Part shown: positions 13,024 through 24,236 of the stretch, in pieces
Layout of the letters: every line of letters begins with the position of its first letter
Position numbering within the stretch: the stretch's first letter is position 1
Source: Dryocosmus kuriphilus
Lineage: Eukaryota; Arthropoda; Insecta; Hymenoptera; Cynipidae
Direction of reading: 5' to 3'
DNA: 64,000 nt
Assembly (NCBI GenBank): GCA_038277395.1
Contig: CM076193.1
Location: 116,447,344 to 116,511,343 of the forward strand
Program-made: the position numbers and the translations under genes
The notes under the pieces: model-generated
The model's input: only the letters and a program-made list of their open reading frames with translations
What the model was told of the DNA's origin: nothing
The model's database searches: none

Positions 13024-13326
13024 TAGGTTTCAAACTTTTGCTTTTATTTAATGATTTTCCAAATTTTAATCCTCCAAAGTTTGTAAATGGTTTTAAATCT
13101 TGTTGAACAAACTTAATTTTTCGCAATCATTTTTTCTTATTTGTTTTGTAAGAACGGTCGTGTCGGTACGAATAAACAGATTTTTTTCAGTACGAGTACG
13201 CACTGCAAAAAAATGAGTTTTCAAAAAATAAAGAACAAATGAAAATTACAAAAATATGAAATGAATTCCGGTAAAATTCACCTTCTATGAACTTAAATCA
13301 AGAAGTAAAAATAGTAATTGACTCAC

Positions 13327-13611
13327 CACTCTTACAGGAGAAGCATTGCTGTCGTTATCAGTGAACTCGATTCCTAACTTCACCTGTTCTCTGATTCTTT
13401 TAACTGTTCTTTCCGAAACTTTGGCGTACTGAGCAGCCCGTTTAGTTGCCTGACGAAGTGGAAAAAATAGACACTTTTGCCTTGCTTCTTGATCACAAAG
13501 CTCAATAATCGACTTAATCACTTCACGTTCTTTACTCCGAATTGTCGTACCTTTTTTCCTGCAATCTCTGCTTCCCACCTCTATCTCGTTTTTGAATTCC
13601 TCAAAACTCAT
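13327..13611 (-). CDS. Single exon with helix-turn-helix-like N-terminal domain
   Basis: From ATG at 13611 the frame encodes MSFEEFKNEIEVGSRDCRKK, then a segment with REVIKSIIELCDQEA, and ends with KRAAQYAKVSERTVKRIREQ plus an acidic tail. The pattern 'basic patch, R-E-V-I helix, ATK-A-A..VSERTVKRI' is that of an N-terminal DNA-binding HTH module seen in many uncharacterised, often transposon-derived, insect proteins. A good donor GTGAGT lies at 13326-13321, so the exon probably stops at 13327; the frame runs on only to 13285. No following exon was found between the donor and Helentron-like copy 3. The gene may be truncated or continue beyond that insertion. Function unknown. Confidence 0.45.
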
Positions 13612-13781
13612 GCTTCTGATTCCGATTTCTTAGATTGTCACACTTCACTTTAATCCTGCACTGTCAAACTGAAATCAATAATAGACGGGCAAATTAAACC
13701 CTCAACCGGAAGCAAAACATTAATGAAGGTAAATTGTTTACTTTTCAGCCTAGCAGGGTTGTGAAGTTACGCATAACTAGG

Positions 13782-14556
13782 TGCAATGGGCACCTTCGCT
13801 GAGATCGGTGTATTTCTCCTGTAGAATCTTCAGCTTAATTCCCATTGGTTGTTGGACCGTCCTCTTCCGTTGATTTGATCGATGAGAATCGAGAGCCGGG
13901 AAAAGGGGTTTAAATCCACAATAATGACACAGAGTTTAGATAATAAAACTATATTTATTTAAAGTTGTCCTTTTCTTTATGTTTCGTTTTGATGTTCGTG
14001 ATTGATGAAGATATAAAGTTTATCAATCACTAAGATTCGAACTCGTTGTCACAACAATAATTGTACAATATTCGTAGCTTCACAATAATAGTTTATAAAT
14101 AAACGCGATTAACGATTAGAATTTAGTTCCCGATTTGTATACCGCTACCAGCTTTAACGGTTAATTATCAAAAGTGTGTATTACGAGTCTCGACACCGCG
14201 AAATTTCTAAGTCCGAAGACTAGAACAACCGAATATTTTCTAGGTCCACTCTTGAAATAAATCAGAGGACTTAAAGCACTTTCACAATGAGTCGTTGCAG
14301 GCGAAGCTGGCGCATCGCGCGTCGAACTACTTCGCTCGACGGGAAAATACGTACCGTCGCAGGAAGTCGTTGGATAACCCCAAGAACCAACTCGCTGCGT
14401 TGCGACGAGCTGCGTCCCTTTTAGCCAATACAAACGATTTGAAATTCATGCATATACTGACACACAGGCTCACAGGAGCGTTTCGCAGATTTAGCCCGTA
14501 AGCGACGGTAACAAAATCGTCGGGAACTGACTTCTCGCTCTTGAGGGGAACCACAG
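13782..14556 (-). repeat. 3' LTR of the gypsy-like element (mosaic)
   Basis: It aligns with 25238-26132 from TG(C/T)AATGGGCA onward for ~490 bp with few differences. Between about 14280 and 14480 it becomes an interleaved mixture: short pieces match the MITE in the other LTR (GCGCATCGCGCGTCG, CGTCGCAGGAAGT), while others match repeat S (GGATAACCCC..GAAC, CCCTTTTAGCCAATAC, GATTTGAAAT). After ACAGGAGCG it again matches the other LTR up to CAGTCGTAC at about 14566. The minus-strand LTR sense would start TGTGGTTCC and end CCCATTGCA. Confidence 0.7.
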
Positions 14557-15295
14557 TCGTACCCTCGGCAAGGGTGAGAAGTCGTGGTGGGATAACCCCA
14601 CGAACTTAATTCGATCCAATAGAATCCAAACGTGGGACGAGTATTGTCGTGCCCTTTTAGCCAATACTAATCTGATTTGAAAATACAAAATATACGCCCC
14701 CGCGGGCATTCACCATGTTTAATCTAGTTTCGACAAGATTAAGTTTGAGCGCGTAACCGCCGTAAACGGTCTCTATACGATTCGGGATTTCTAATAAATA
14801 TTCTGTGACATGTTTGCGATTGCAAATTGAATTTCCTTCGCGCTAAACGTTCCCGCCGCGACATCCAGGCCCGTCGCACGCCATCTTGGTTTTGTCGACT
14901 AAATTAACCCTAATTACTATTCGATCTCACGCGCGATCGCAGTCGTGTGCTCTATAAAATCAGTTGCCGTGTATAGCTTTTATGGTGATAACTTCCAGAA
15001 AACTGAGAAAATACAATTTCTCTGCCTTGTCGTAAACCATTTCCATATTACATGTCACTGTATATTATATTATATATAGATTAAGTCTAATCAAGGTGAG
15101 GACGATCGGTGACAGTTTTGTAAATCAGTCTCTATACAACATTTCCCTTTGTAATTAGTAACTAAATATATAATTGCTGAGGGTAATATGCAATTTGTGC
15201 TTCTAAATTGAATTTCGTTCGCGCTAAAGCTTCATTTTAAGCAATCCTACCACGTGGTCGAACCGCCGATGCCATGTTACGTTTGTGACATTAGT
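14557..15295. repeat. Repeat S, copy inside the gypsy 3' region
   Basis: The stretch from TACCCTCGGCAAGGGTGAGAA to GTTTGTGACATTAG is repeated as two pieces, 39750-39785 and 50338-50990, which flank the P-superfamily element. Shared landmarks are ACGCCCCCGCGGGC, CTCACGCGCGATCGCA, AAAATCAGTTGCCGT and GACGATCGGTGACAGTTTTG. The copy here differs by dozens of small insertions, for example extra bases in GTAAACGGTCTCTATACG. No ORF is present. It may be part of a second retroelement LTR or leader; its identity is not known. Confidence 0.7.
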
Positions 15296-15936
15296 TAGGG
15301 TACTAAATTAGGTGGGAATATGCAACCGACATTTTGTGTCTTAGAAGCATACGCGGGAAATGCTTGTGATATACACATGTGATTATTTGTGCTAAATGAG
15401 AACTAAAAGTGGCACAAACTGCATGGTTTACAGCTCTACGTTGAAAACACAGTACCAAAGATAGATTTTTTCTATATTGTTTCTCTCTAAATAACCCATA
15501 AAGGTTTTAAAATGTGTATAAACTCTTAGCAATAGAAGTTTGGAAATCAACTTTTAATTTGAGATTATGTTAGGAACGTATGAATTATTTATCATCAAAG
15601 TAACTTAATTTAATTACCTGAAGTGCAGCTTTTATGAAATCGAGTTATTTGATTGCTCTAGAGCAGTTTTCGAGAAAATTAAAAAGATATAAGTTTGAAG
15701 TGAAAAGTGAGGTTAGAAGTTCATTTATCTGTTTATATATCTCACACGAGAGTTTATATTTAAGGTATAGTAATGAAGAAAACAATTTATATGAAAGATA
15801 CATAATGTTTTGTTTGCAAAGAATACTTCAATTTATTAGTTTTTTGTTACAATTCTTTTTAATGCTTTACCCTTTTTTAAATTCGCGGGGACCCAAAATG
15901 GCGGCCTTGCATATTCCCACCTAATTTAGAACCCTA
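15296..15936. mobile_element. ~640 bp MITE with ~40-bp inverted ends
   Basis: The left end TAGGGTACTAAATTAGGTGG and the right end (inverted TAGGGTTCTAAATTAGGTGG) match for ~40 bp, ending near an ATTTTG/CAAAAT block. The uninterrupted sequence is seen near 50980-51000, where GACATTAG runs directly into GTATT; here the MITE lies between them. A TA target duplication is possible. The short frames inside are not protein-like. Confidence 0.7.
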
Positions 15937-18658
15937 GGTATTAGTCATGTCACGTGGTTCACCCCTGTGTTTGCCGCGCCCAATCGAAAACGCGGGGTCG
16001 TTTATGACGACGTTAGTGGCTTTTGTCTTTGTACGACGAGTCACGCATACTACCTACTTTATTTCACCCCATCTTTCACCCCTAATTGAAACTTGCAATG
16101 GAACATCTCTGTGCGAGGGCCGAATTTTACTGATGACAGCCATCTGTTATACCGTTATTCGTAGTACTTTCTGCTGAGTGTACATGAGCCTTTGGCTGTC
16201 GCCTAGTTTTATGACTTTTCTGGGTACCGAGTTTTTTGTGTATGTATTTGTATCAGTGGCATTTTTATGGGTGGAATTTTTTAAAGAGGAGGAGTTATCC
16301 AGGGTTTTGCTGTGATTTTAAGAAGGTGAGTGTGGGTTTAGAGAGTGGGTGAACATTGCAGAGAAGAATACGAAAATTGGGGGTTGGATTTTGAAGCTCG
16401 CCAAGAAGGTTAAGAGGCGGCCATTTGTACATGGAAAGGGAATATCAGTGTTTATTAGAGCTGAAAATTTTTGGTGCCGAGTATGCTACTTGAAGGGGAA
16501 AGGGTTATGTTTTTCCCAAAATTTTGTCGTGCATTTTAGATTAGATGATGTGTGTACATAGGTTCACAGGCACACACATATTTGCGTTGCTTCACCCTTA
16601 TTCTCGGGGTGGGAACATCTATGTGTAAACCAAATTATTATAGTAATATTTATATTTAAGGAAAAATACGAGAGAATATAAAACATGATACAAGTAGTTA
16701 TAATGATTATATAAAAGGGAGTAGCCTAATAGCTAAAATCTAGAATTTATTATTTATTTTTGGGGTTACGAAAAGGGGTTATAATACTAATGGTGCATCA
16801 GTGGAGATTTATGATAATAATATAAAGGAAGAATATTAAGAGGGAATGGTGTTTTATAGTCGTAATGTTTTATAGGCGAATCCTAATATCGCACTCGTCA
16901 TCCGCCTCGTATGCGAGGGAATCATTGGTGGAGGAATTGGAATCAGAGTCGTCGCTGTTCGTTGAAATTTCGCTTTCCCCAGCACTCGGGCTGCTGCTGC
17001 GACTGCAATTGCCGCTCATCGTCGAGACATCCGTAAGGGAGTAGCCCCCTCCTGAACCCGGAAGTGTCAAATAGGTGGCAACAGGAGGCTCGTCCTCAGG
17101 CGTAAGAAAACTGTTTTGCAGCCACTGATCTGCTCCAACCCTTCCTCCCTCAGGGGTGTTTGTTTTGAGTATGCTGATTATTTCTGTGCTTTTTTTGAGC
17201 TTCTTTTATGGTTAATTTACATGCCTGACAATCGTGGGTGCTGAACGTTATTTTAATGGATTTCGGCAAGACGAGCAAATTTTCGATCTCAGAAGGCTGG
17301 GTAAATTACCGACTAGGTGAATTTCAAATAACTGGTGCCTCTTCTAGGGAAAAATGGGGAGGGACTCATATCAGCATCGTGACACTCTACGCACCTGACT
17401 TATATAACTTCCCTGTTTTTCGGGCGCTAACAATTCCCTCCGCGTGGGTGTAGAAATCGCAGGGTTCCCTCTCTGGGGTCTATAATAACAAGAATAAAGA
17501 GGAAATAATAATAAAAAAAAAGGGAACTATTTATAGGGCTTGTTTGACAAGGTGTTTTATTGTTATTTCTGGTTACTTTGAAAAGGTCAGATTATAAATT
17601 AGCATCTCAAATATTATTCTGAAGGGCTAGAATAAAAATAAAAGGAACGATAAAAATAATAATAACACAAAAAAAGGGGGGGGGGGGGGGGGGGGGGGGT
17701 TGTGATATTTTAAATAACGTAGTTTCATCTTAATTCTTCGTTTGTTTATTTTGGCGGAATGTTTAATGATTTTACTTACTGCGATGGCATTGATGAGGAA
17801 TGTTGTTCCTGTTGCCATTTTGGAAGGGAAATTTTGATAAACAAAAAAAAAACTTTGATTCACTACTTTTCGAAGGTTTATTATAATGGTTCTTTTGGGA
17901 CTGAGGGCTCGTTGCGACTGGTCGGCGCTCGGGTTTTTTTTTTTTTTTGTTTCAGGCCCGTATCAAGGGTTTTCCTAATATTGTATGTAAAGGGACTCTC
18001 TCGTTTTCCTCAATTTTATTTTCCCCCTTTTTACATCGATCATTATCGATACTTATCGATTTCCGATATCGATTACCATTATTGTTTTATTGATTTCCGG
18101 TATTGATTACTGTTTACCGTAGATCCTTCATTTATTATGTTTATTGTTTATCCCGGATATATTTGACTGTATTATTCATTGATTGAATAAATGTATTCGT
18201 TCGCATACACATTCAGCCGATACGCATTGATTTCGCCCCCTCATCCCTTAGGGTTATGTTCGATATATTTCGCTTGTTTGTTTAATTCGCCCTTATATAT
18301 TTAAATAGTGCATTATTTTTATTATTATATAGTTATTCAATTATTAATTTCTCGACTAGGTTAATGTTGTAATTATTTATTAATTGAGAATTTAAATTTG
18401 TAGGTGCCGTCATGACCAATTGGCGGGAGTTAATAGAGATTTGAGTTCCTAACTCGTAGCAGTGTCGGATTATTAAGGGTCGTTTTTGTTAGGATTTTTT
18501 TTTTTTTTTTTTTTTTTTAGATAAGTATATTTGTTTACTCATTTATCGAAACAATGTACACTTACGCATAAGAAAATGTTTCTTGTTGATTTTTTTTTGT
18601 TTCAGGTATTGTTTGCGCCAACTCTGTGAGTATGTTCCGATTTTATTTGTCCCCATTT
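15937..18658. other. Gypsy 3' region, mostly non-coding
   Basis: Between the MITE and the integrase end no env-like frame was found. The tract holds a 24-base G run (17676-17699), a T run near 18499-18519, a cluster of ATCGAT words at 18037-18110, and one serine-rich open frame (16870-17205, listed separately). A CATTCAGCCGATACGC-type and TTAATTTATT-rich AT segment follows at 18180-18400. Confidence 0.45.
16870..17205 (-). CDS. Open frame of ~111 codons, serine/acid-rich, unknown
   Basis: The frame is open from a stop at 17206-17208 to a stop at 16870 and has no early ATG. It reads EGGRVGADQWLQNSFLTPED, then a glycine-rich LPGSGGGYSLTD stretch, a Ser/Asp/Asn-rich stretch and the end DECDIRIRL. 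GC content is higher than that of its surroundings, as in real coding sequence. It could be the 3' exon of a gypsy accessory or env-like gene, or a captured host exon. No homologue recognised. Confidence 0.3.
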   Translation of the reverse strand, partial: KKLKKSTEIISILKTNTPEGGRVGADQWLQNSFLTPEDEPPVATYLTLPGSGGGYSLTDVSTMSGNCSRSSSPSAGESEISTNSDDSDSNSSTNDSLAYEADDECDIRIRL

Positions 18659-19823
18659 CTAATCATTCTGACAGGGGTAAGCGCACAGTTTTAATCTATC
18701 GAAGTGTATTACTTTAGAATAATTTGGTCGAATTTCTACAAGGGCGTTTCTATCCCCGATTAATTTCCTAATGACGAAAGGGCCATCGAAATATGGACTG
18801 AATTTTTTATTCTCTAATTTCCCTTTTAACATAAACCTGTGACCCAATTTTGAAGAATTTTGGATTGGATTTTTTGTCGTAATACTCCTTTGTTTTTTCT
18901 TTAGCTAGTTGGAGTCTCTCGTAGGCCTTGGAATGGTCTTTATCCAGTTTCGAGAAGAGTTCCCTGAGATGGTCGCAGTAGGTACGAGGTGGAGCTCCCG
19001 AAGGGAAACTGGTGGGAAAGTTGGCGTCTCTACCGAATACGAGCGTGTAAGGAGCATAGCCAGTTGACTCATGGATATTTATATTATAAGAGAAAACGGC
19101 GAATCTCAGCCAGTCATCCCAGTCTTTGGCTCCTTCAAATAGGCGGATGTATTCGATGAGGGATTGGTGGCTCCTTTCTAAAGAACCAAGGCTCTGTGGG
19201 TGGTAAGCGGATGATTGGATTTTCCGGATTTTAAATATCCTACAAAGGGTTTTGATCACTCTACTGATCAAGTTCCGTCCTTGGTCAGTATGGATTATTT
19301 TAGGTGCCCCGTATCTGGCGATGAATTCTTCAACTAGAGCGCGAGCGATAGTGATAGAATCCGTATCCCTTAGTGGTAGGGCGTCCGAATATTTGGAAAA
19401 ATTACATTGAATTGTTAAGATATGAGTGTGACCTTTAGGGGTGATTGGAAGTGGTCCCACCAAGTCGATTTGAATTTTTTCGAAGGGCTCTTTAGGAGTG
19501 TCTGTGATCATCATAGGCATACGGGTTCCTTTTCTTACTAACTTATTTCTTTGACAAATTTTACATTGTCCAACTATTCTTTTGCAGTCCTCTTTCATGT
19601 TTTCCCAATAATATTTGTCCCTAATAGCCCAATACGTTTTAGAGGAGCCCTTGTGCCCTCCTGCTATAGATTCATGATAATCTTTTATTATTTCGTCCCT
19701 TTTTTGTTTCTCAGGAGTTACTGTCTCTCCTGTGCAGATAATGACAGACGACCCCGACCCGCTAAAAACCTGTTTAATTGTTGTTTGTTGTGGCCCAACT
19801 AATTTCTGGGATATTATTCCCGT
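18659..19823 (-). pseudogene. Gypsy-like integrase
   Basis: The integrase inserts the retrotransposon cDNA into host DNA. The frame contains the N-terminal HHCC zinc finger (H-E-S-I-A-G-G-H, then C-K-R-I-V-G-Q-C-K-I-C). The catalytic core follows with IDLVGP (first Asp), HTDQG (second Asp) and SLGSLERSHQ (Glu), and then a C-terminal part with SPYFDGPFVI. Upstream of Met at 19598 the same frame stays open and includes the zinc finger. It is separated from the RNase H frame by a one-base difference in the T run 19823-19828. A second one-base difference near the T run 18848-18851 moves the last ~60 residues into another frame. Otherwise the core is complete. Confidence 0.85.
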
Positions 19824-21442
19824 TTTTTGAAAGTTTTACTTTGTTGACCCCCTAATGTGTCCATAGCTTTTCTTAGGGCCAATATAGAGGTATAAAAGGT
19901 GTTCAGAAACAGTTGCTCATTTTCACTGTTTTTGATTACCAATCCGAAAATGTATCTACCCTTCTTATTGAATACTACGGCTTCTCCTAATTTAGAGTTT
20001 TCTAATTTAAATTCTTCAGGGGAAAATAAACCATTTTCCATAAGCTCCGTATTAACTTCAGATTGAAGCGAGGCGTCAGCTGAAACGAAATGAGCAATGT
20101 GTCCTTTTCCGAAATAGACTTTGTCTTTACTGTAAGTAATGTAGCTTCCAGTCAGTGTCAAGACCTTAGCAAACTCTATACCCCTCTGAGATTCTTCTTC
20201 CGGCACACTGGCCTCTTTGGAAGCATTATAAGCGCCGGCACCCAGGCCTCTACTGGCTTCTGACGGTCCACCCGAGGTAGTGACCCTCGCGGTCCCCTCG
20301 TCTCTCGACGGTCCACCCGAGGTAATAGTCCTCGCGGTCCCCTCGTCGCAAAGCCCGGACAATCGGGTTAGAGGCCATGACCCTCGTTCCACCACCATGT
20401 CCCCTACACCATCAGCATCTTGCTGATTACACTGACTAGTGGCCTTCGGCCATGACCCGAGCCCCACTACGTCAGCACACCAGGCATCGATACTACTGAT
20501 CGGCCCGAGGTCACGATCCTCACTGCAACACATCAGTGGACATGTGTCCACGCATCGACATCTGGTCTCTTTCGATAGAATCCCAGAGTTCGTATTGTCC
20601 CTGAACATTTCACAGAGAACTCCAGACCAATCAATTTCCTCGGTCCTTGGACTATCCTCGTCCTTTTCTTGAACAGAAATACAGAAGACAGGTTCGCGAT
20701 CTGCAGTTATCGGAACAAGTTTCTCGTTTATAAGTTCAAGTGGTTGAGAATTGTCCAGCACGCCAACCGGGTTTCTTGACAACGCGTCCGCGTTACTATT
20801 AACCTTTCCAGGTTTATACACGACCACAAAGCTATATTCGCTCAGCTTCACCCTCCACCTAGCTAATCTTGATACTGGATCTTTTAAATTAAATAACCAC
20901 ACTAGAGGACGGTGGTCCGTAGCTAATGTAAAGCGTCTCCCGTATAGATATGGTCTAAAATGTCTGATACAGAATACGGCAGCTAGTAACTCCTTTTCGA
21001 TTGTGGAATAGTTCAATTCAGCCTTGTTTAAGACTCTGGAGGCGAATGCTATCGGCAAATCTTTACCGATTTCGCCTTGGCTAAGAACTCCCCCTAGGAC
21101 GTAATTGGATGCGTCAGTGGTTAAAATGAAAGGTTTAGAAAAATCAGGATATTGAAGAATTGGTTCGGTGCATATGATATCTCGTAAAGATACGAAGGCA
21201 TTCTGTTCAGTTTCTGTCCATTTGAACTGGACTCTATCTTTGAGAATATAGGTTAGTGGTTTGGCAATTTTTGCAAAGTCGGGGATGAATTTCCTGTAGT
21301 ATCCAATTAATCCTAAGAATTGTTTTATATTTTTCTTATTTTTGGGTATCGGAAAGTCTTTAACGGCACTAATTTTCCGTGGGCCAGGTTTTACACCTTC
21401 GCGAGTAATGATATGACCGAGATAGGTAATTTCCTTCTTCAA
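19814..21442 (-). pseudogene. Gypsy-like RT thumb, RNase H and connector
   Basis: The frame (542 residues from the first Met) starts at YLGHIITREG of the reverse transcriptase. The thumb/connection follows (FLGLIGYYRKFIPDF) and then RNase H, with TTDAS (catalytic Asp), EKELLA (Glu), ATDHRPL (Asp) and NADALSR at its end. About 150 residues further on is a spacer with two near-identical 15-residue repeats (DEGTAR.TTSGGPS, coded at ~20265-20350). The spacer leads to a GKGHIAHFVS.. segment that precedes integrase. It joins the RT palm frame through a one-base slip in the seven-T run 21500-21506. Confidence 0.85.
20264..20352 (-). repeat. 45-bp tandem duplication inside pol
   Basis: Two adjacent near-identical units contain CGGTCCACCCGAGGTA and CCTCGCGGTCCCCTCGTC. 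Their length is a multiple of three, so the RNase H/integrase spacer stays in frame and gains one extra 15-residue unit. Confidence 0.6.
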
Positions 21443-21758
21443 GAAATGGCATTTTTCTGGCTGAAGAGTTAGCCCTGCCTTTTGTAACCGTTTTAAAAGT
21501 TTTTTTCAACTTTCGGGAATGCTCGTCCAGCGAAGTGGCATAGATGACTATGTCGTCCATGTAAACGAACATTTCCACTCCCTGTAGGCCAGAAAGGACT
21601 TTATTCATGACCCTTTGGAAGGTTGCCGGGGCTGTCTTCAACCCGAATGGCATCCTGGTATACTCTAGATGGTTATACGGCGTGGTGAAAGCTGTATTTT
21701 CTATGGATTCGGGGTCCATTGGGATCTGATGGAATCCCGACGCTAAATCCATAATTGA
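21369..21758 (-). pseudogene. Gypsy-like reverse transcriptase palm
   Basis: The frame begins MDLASGFHQIPMDPESIEN, includes FTTPYNHLEYTRMPFGLKTA and ATFQRVMNKV, and carries the catalytic box YMDDIVIYA. The first aspartate of the catalytic triad is in MDLASGFHQ. Homology ends at KLKK, where a one-base difference in a T run (forward strand 21500-21506) throws the rest out of frame. Upstream it is separated from the gag-protease frame by a one-base difference in the A run at 21758-21761. Confidence 0.85.
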
Positions 21759-24236
21759 AAATATTGCGCACCCCCTAATTGATCTAAAATATCAGTTATG
21801 TTGGGCAAAGGGTAAGCGTCTCCTACAGTTCGCTCATTTAAGGCTCGATAGTTAATGACCATCCTCCATTTTTTATTTCCTTTTGCGTCAGTCTTTTTCG
21901 GCACAATCCATAAGGGAGAATTATAGGGCGAATCAGAAGGCCTAACGATTCCACTATCTAATAACTGTTGGGTCTGTTTCCTAATTTCTTCTCGATGAAT
22001 TTTTGGGTACCTATATTGTTTGGTATTTACAGGAGTTGGGTCAATGGTGATAATTTTATGTGTGGTTACGTTCGTGGCTTTGAGTTTATCACCAGGGAGA
22101 TGAAATTGTTCTATATGTTCGAGGAGGATAGGAAGGAGGCTCTCCTTTTCTACTTCATTCAAGTCCGAAAAATCGAATTGCTTTAGAAGTTCCGCGAAAC
22201 GAGCACCTTGTCCCTTTTCTCTTTCTCCCACATTTGTCTTTGAAGATTTCAACAACGAGGGAAAAAAAGCGGTACACTCCTCTAACTCAACAGCAGGCAT
22301 TGTGATGTCAATATTTTGGACGTTCGAATTTATAACGAAAATCTTAGCCTTGCCCCCATTGGCAGTCACTAACGATTCCCCAACAAATATCCCAGGTCCA
22401 CAATCAATCCGTCTTATGTACCCCTCCTTGAGACTTGTTCTCTTGAGAGGTACTTCTACTAAGACCTTCTTTCGTGCCGGGATTTTTAGGTTACAATATT
22501 CTACAAATGGAAATTCATCGTTACTGAATTTTACAGTATCCGTTGAAAAATCTAAAACGTTTCTGTGGAGTCTCAAAAATGTGATTCCAATAATCCCGTC
22601 TTGAGGAATCGGGAATTTATTTGGAACTACTTGGAATGGTGTTTGTGTCCCCTTCACAGTTATTATTATCTCCCCCTTAGTCTTGATCATGTTCGATCCT
22701 ATTCCAATCAAATTAAATATTTTCCTTTTGTTTACGTCGCAATTCCCTTTTAAAGCGTGCTCCTTTATAAGGTTTACGCTAGACCCGGTATCCACCAGGA
22801 AGTTAGTTTTCGTTTTCCTAAAACTCGAATTTTCCAACTCTACTAAGGCAGATGGGCCAAATTCCTCGTTACTCTTTAGATTTAATACGACCCGATTACT
22901 ACTCTCGGTATCTGGGCAGCTATTTGATCCCGTCCCCTGAGAACTACCTTGTCCGTCACGAATTCTTTGCTTATGCCTATGAATTTCTTGTTGATGCTTT
23001 TTTTTTAATGGACATTCCTTTATCCTATGACCTCGTTCTTCACAATAATGACACCCAGATCTCTCTCTTCCCCCAATCATCTCTCCAGTTTGACCCTTGG
23101 GACAATTTCGCATAAAATGACCTTTTTCATTACATGAGTAACATTTGAGTTCTGACTGATCGGTTTTCCCAAATTTATTTGGTTTCTTTTCGGCTGTAAC
23201 ATGAGCCACTCTTTTCCTACTTATACTTGTATATGGATCGTTGGTTGAATTTTTCGCAATTTCGACCTTGCCGTGGACAGATTCCCAGCTTCGCAACTGG
23301 AGGTCAGCGTGATTCGCTAGGGCTATTGCTTGGTCTAACGTAGGGATTTCCTTATCGTGAATTTTCCAATAAATTTCTTTATTCAGACCTCTTAAGAAGT
23401 TACCTATGGAGGTGAGTTTATATGCTTCACAGATTCCTATTCCTCGATCCCCAGGAGTGTTCTCTAATACCTGTGTCATCAGCCTATTTAAAATCTGTCC
23501 TACTCGAGCCCCGTACTCAGTTATAGTCTCGTCAGGCCCCTTTTTTACTGCTGACAGCTCTTGGGTGAGCTGACTCACGTCTTCTTGTCGCGAATAGATC
23601 TGACTTAAGATTTTAAGGATTTCGTTCAGGTCAAGCCCTGTTCTATCCTGAATATGAGTCCTAGCCTCACCGGTAATTTTAGTTTTAACTAACAATGTTA
23701 AGTAGGGTAGGTCGGAGGGGTCAAGTATATTTTTTGCGGCCTGGCAGTGTTCAACAAACATGCGAACAGACATATTTTTCCCACTAAACTCCGGAATTAC
23801 ATCTCGTACAATTTTCGAAATTCTTTCTGGATTTTTAATTCCATTTGAAATTGAACTAGGATTGCCCCTCAGGTTATCATCATGAACTGGGACTTCATTT
23901 CCCACTAATTCGCGATCAAATATCGGGTTGACCCAAATCCTTGTATTATTTTCGGAGTTATTTGCCCCGGCTGAGCTAACGCTTGAGTGGGGGGCGCGAA
24001 CTAATCGTAGCGAATCAAGCGGGGCCCTCGGTTGCTCTGCTCCTACTAACACTATTTTCGTCGAGTTCGAGATTCGGTTCCCTAGGGGCTAAGACTACAG
24101 AGCTTAGGTTCTCGGCAGAAATCATTTTGGCTTTTGCGACACGAGATTGCCGTGGCTTTCTAGCTACCACGGGTCGCTTGTTCTGGACCCTCGTAGCGCT
24201 CTTAATTCTAGGCATTATATATGTTTCAGGTCTCAA
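21743..24236 (-). pseudogene. Gypsy-like gag, protease and RT fingers
   Basis: Two overlapping frames cover this part. The N-terminal ~60 residues lie in one frame (24236 to ~24055; basic, MPRIKSATRVQNK). The main 769-codon frame follows after a probable one-base slip at the T run 24055-24058. In the main frame, residues ~85-290 are a gag capsid-like region, followed by two CCHC knuckles, CYSCNEKGHFMRNC (304-317) and CHYCEERGHRIKEC (334-347). Next are the aspartic protease motif LVDTGSSVNLI (~419-429) with IIGITFL downstream, and the RT fingers (SPYNSPLWIVPKK, WRMVINYRALN). Having gag, protease and RT in one frame is a useful family trait. The frame stops at 21743. Confidence 0.85.

Noticed and set aside
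20439..23115. Plus-strand frames opposite gag-pol
   Set aside because: They are antisense shadows of the minus-strand gypsy genes; no start context or domains.
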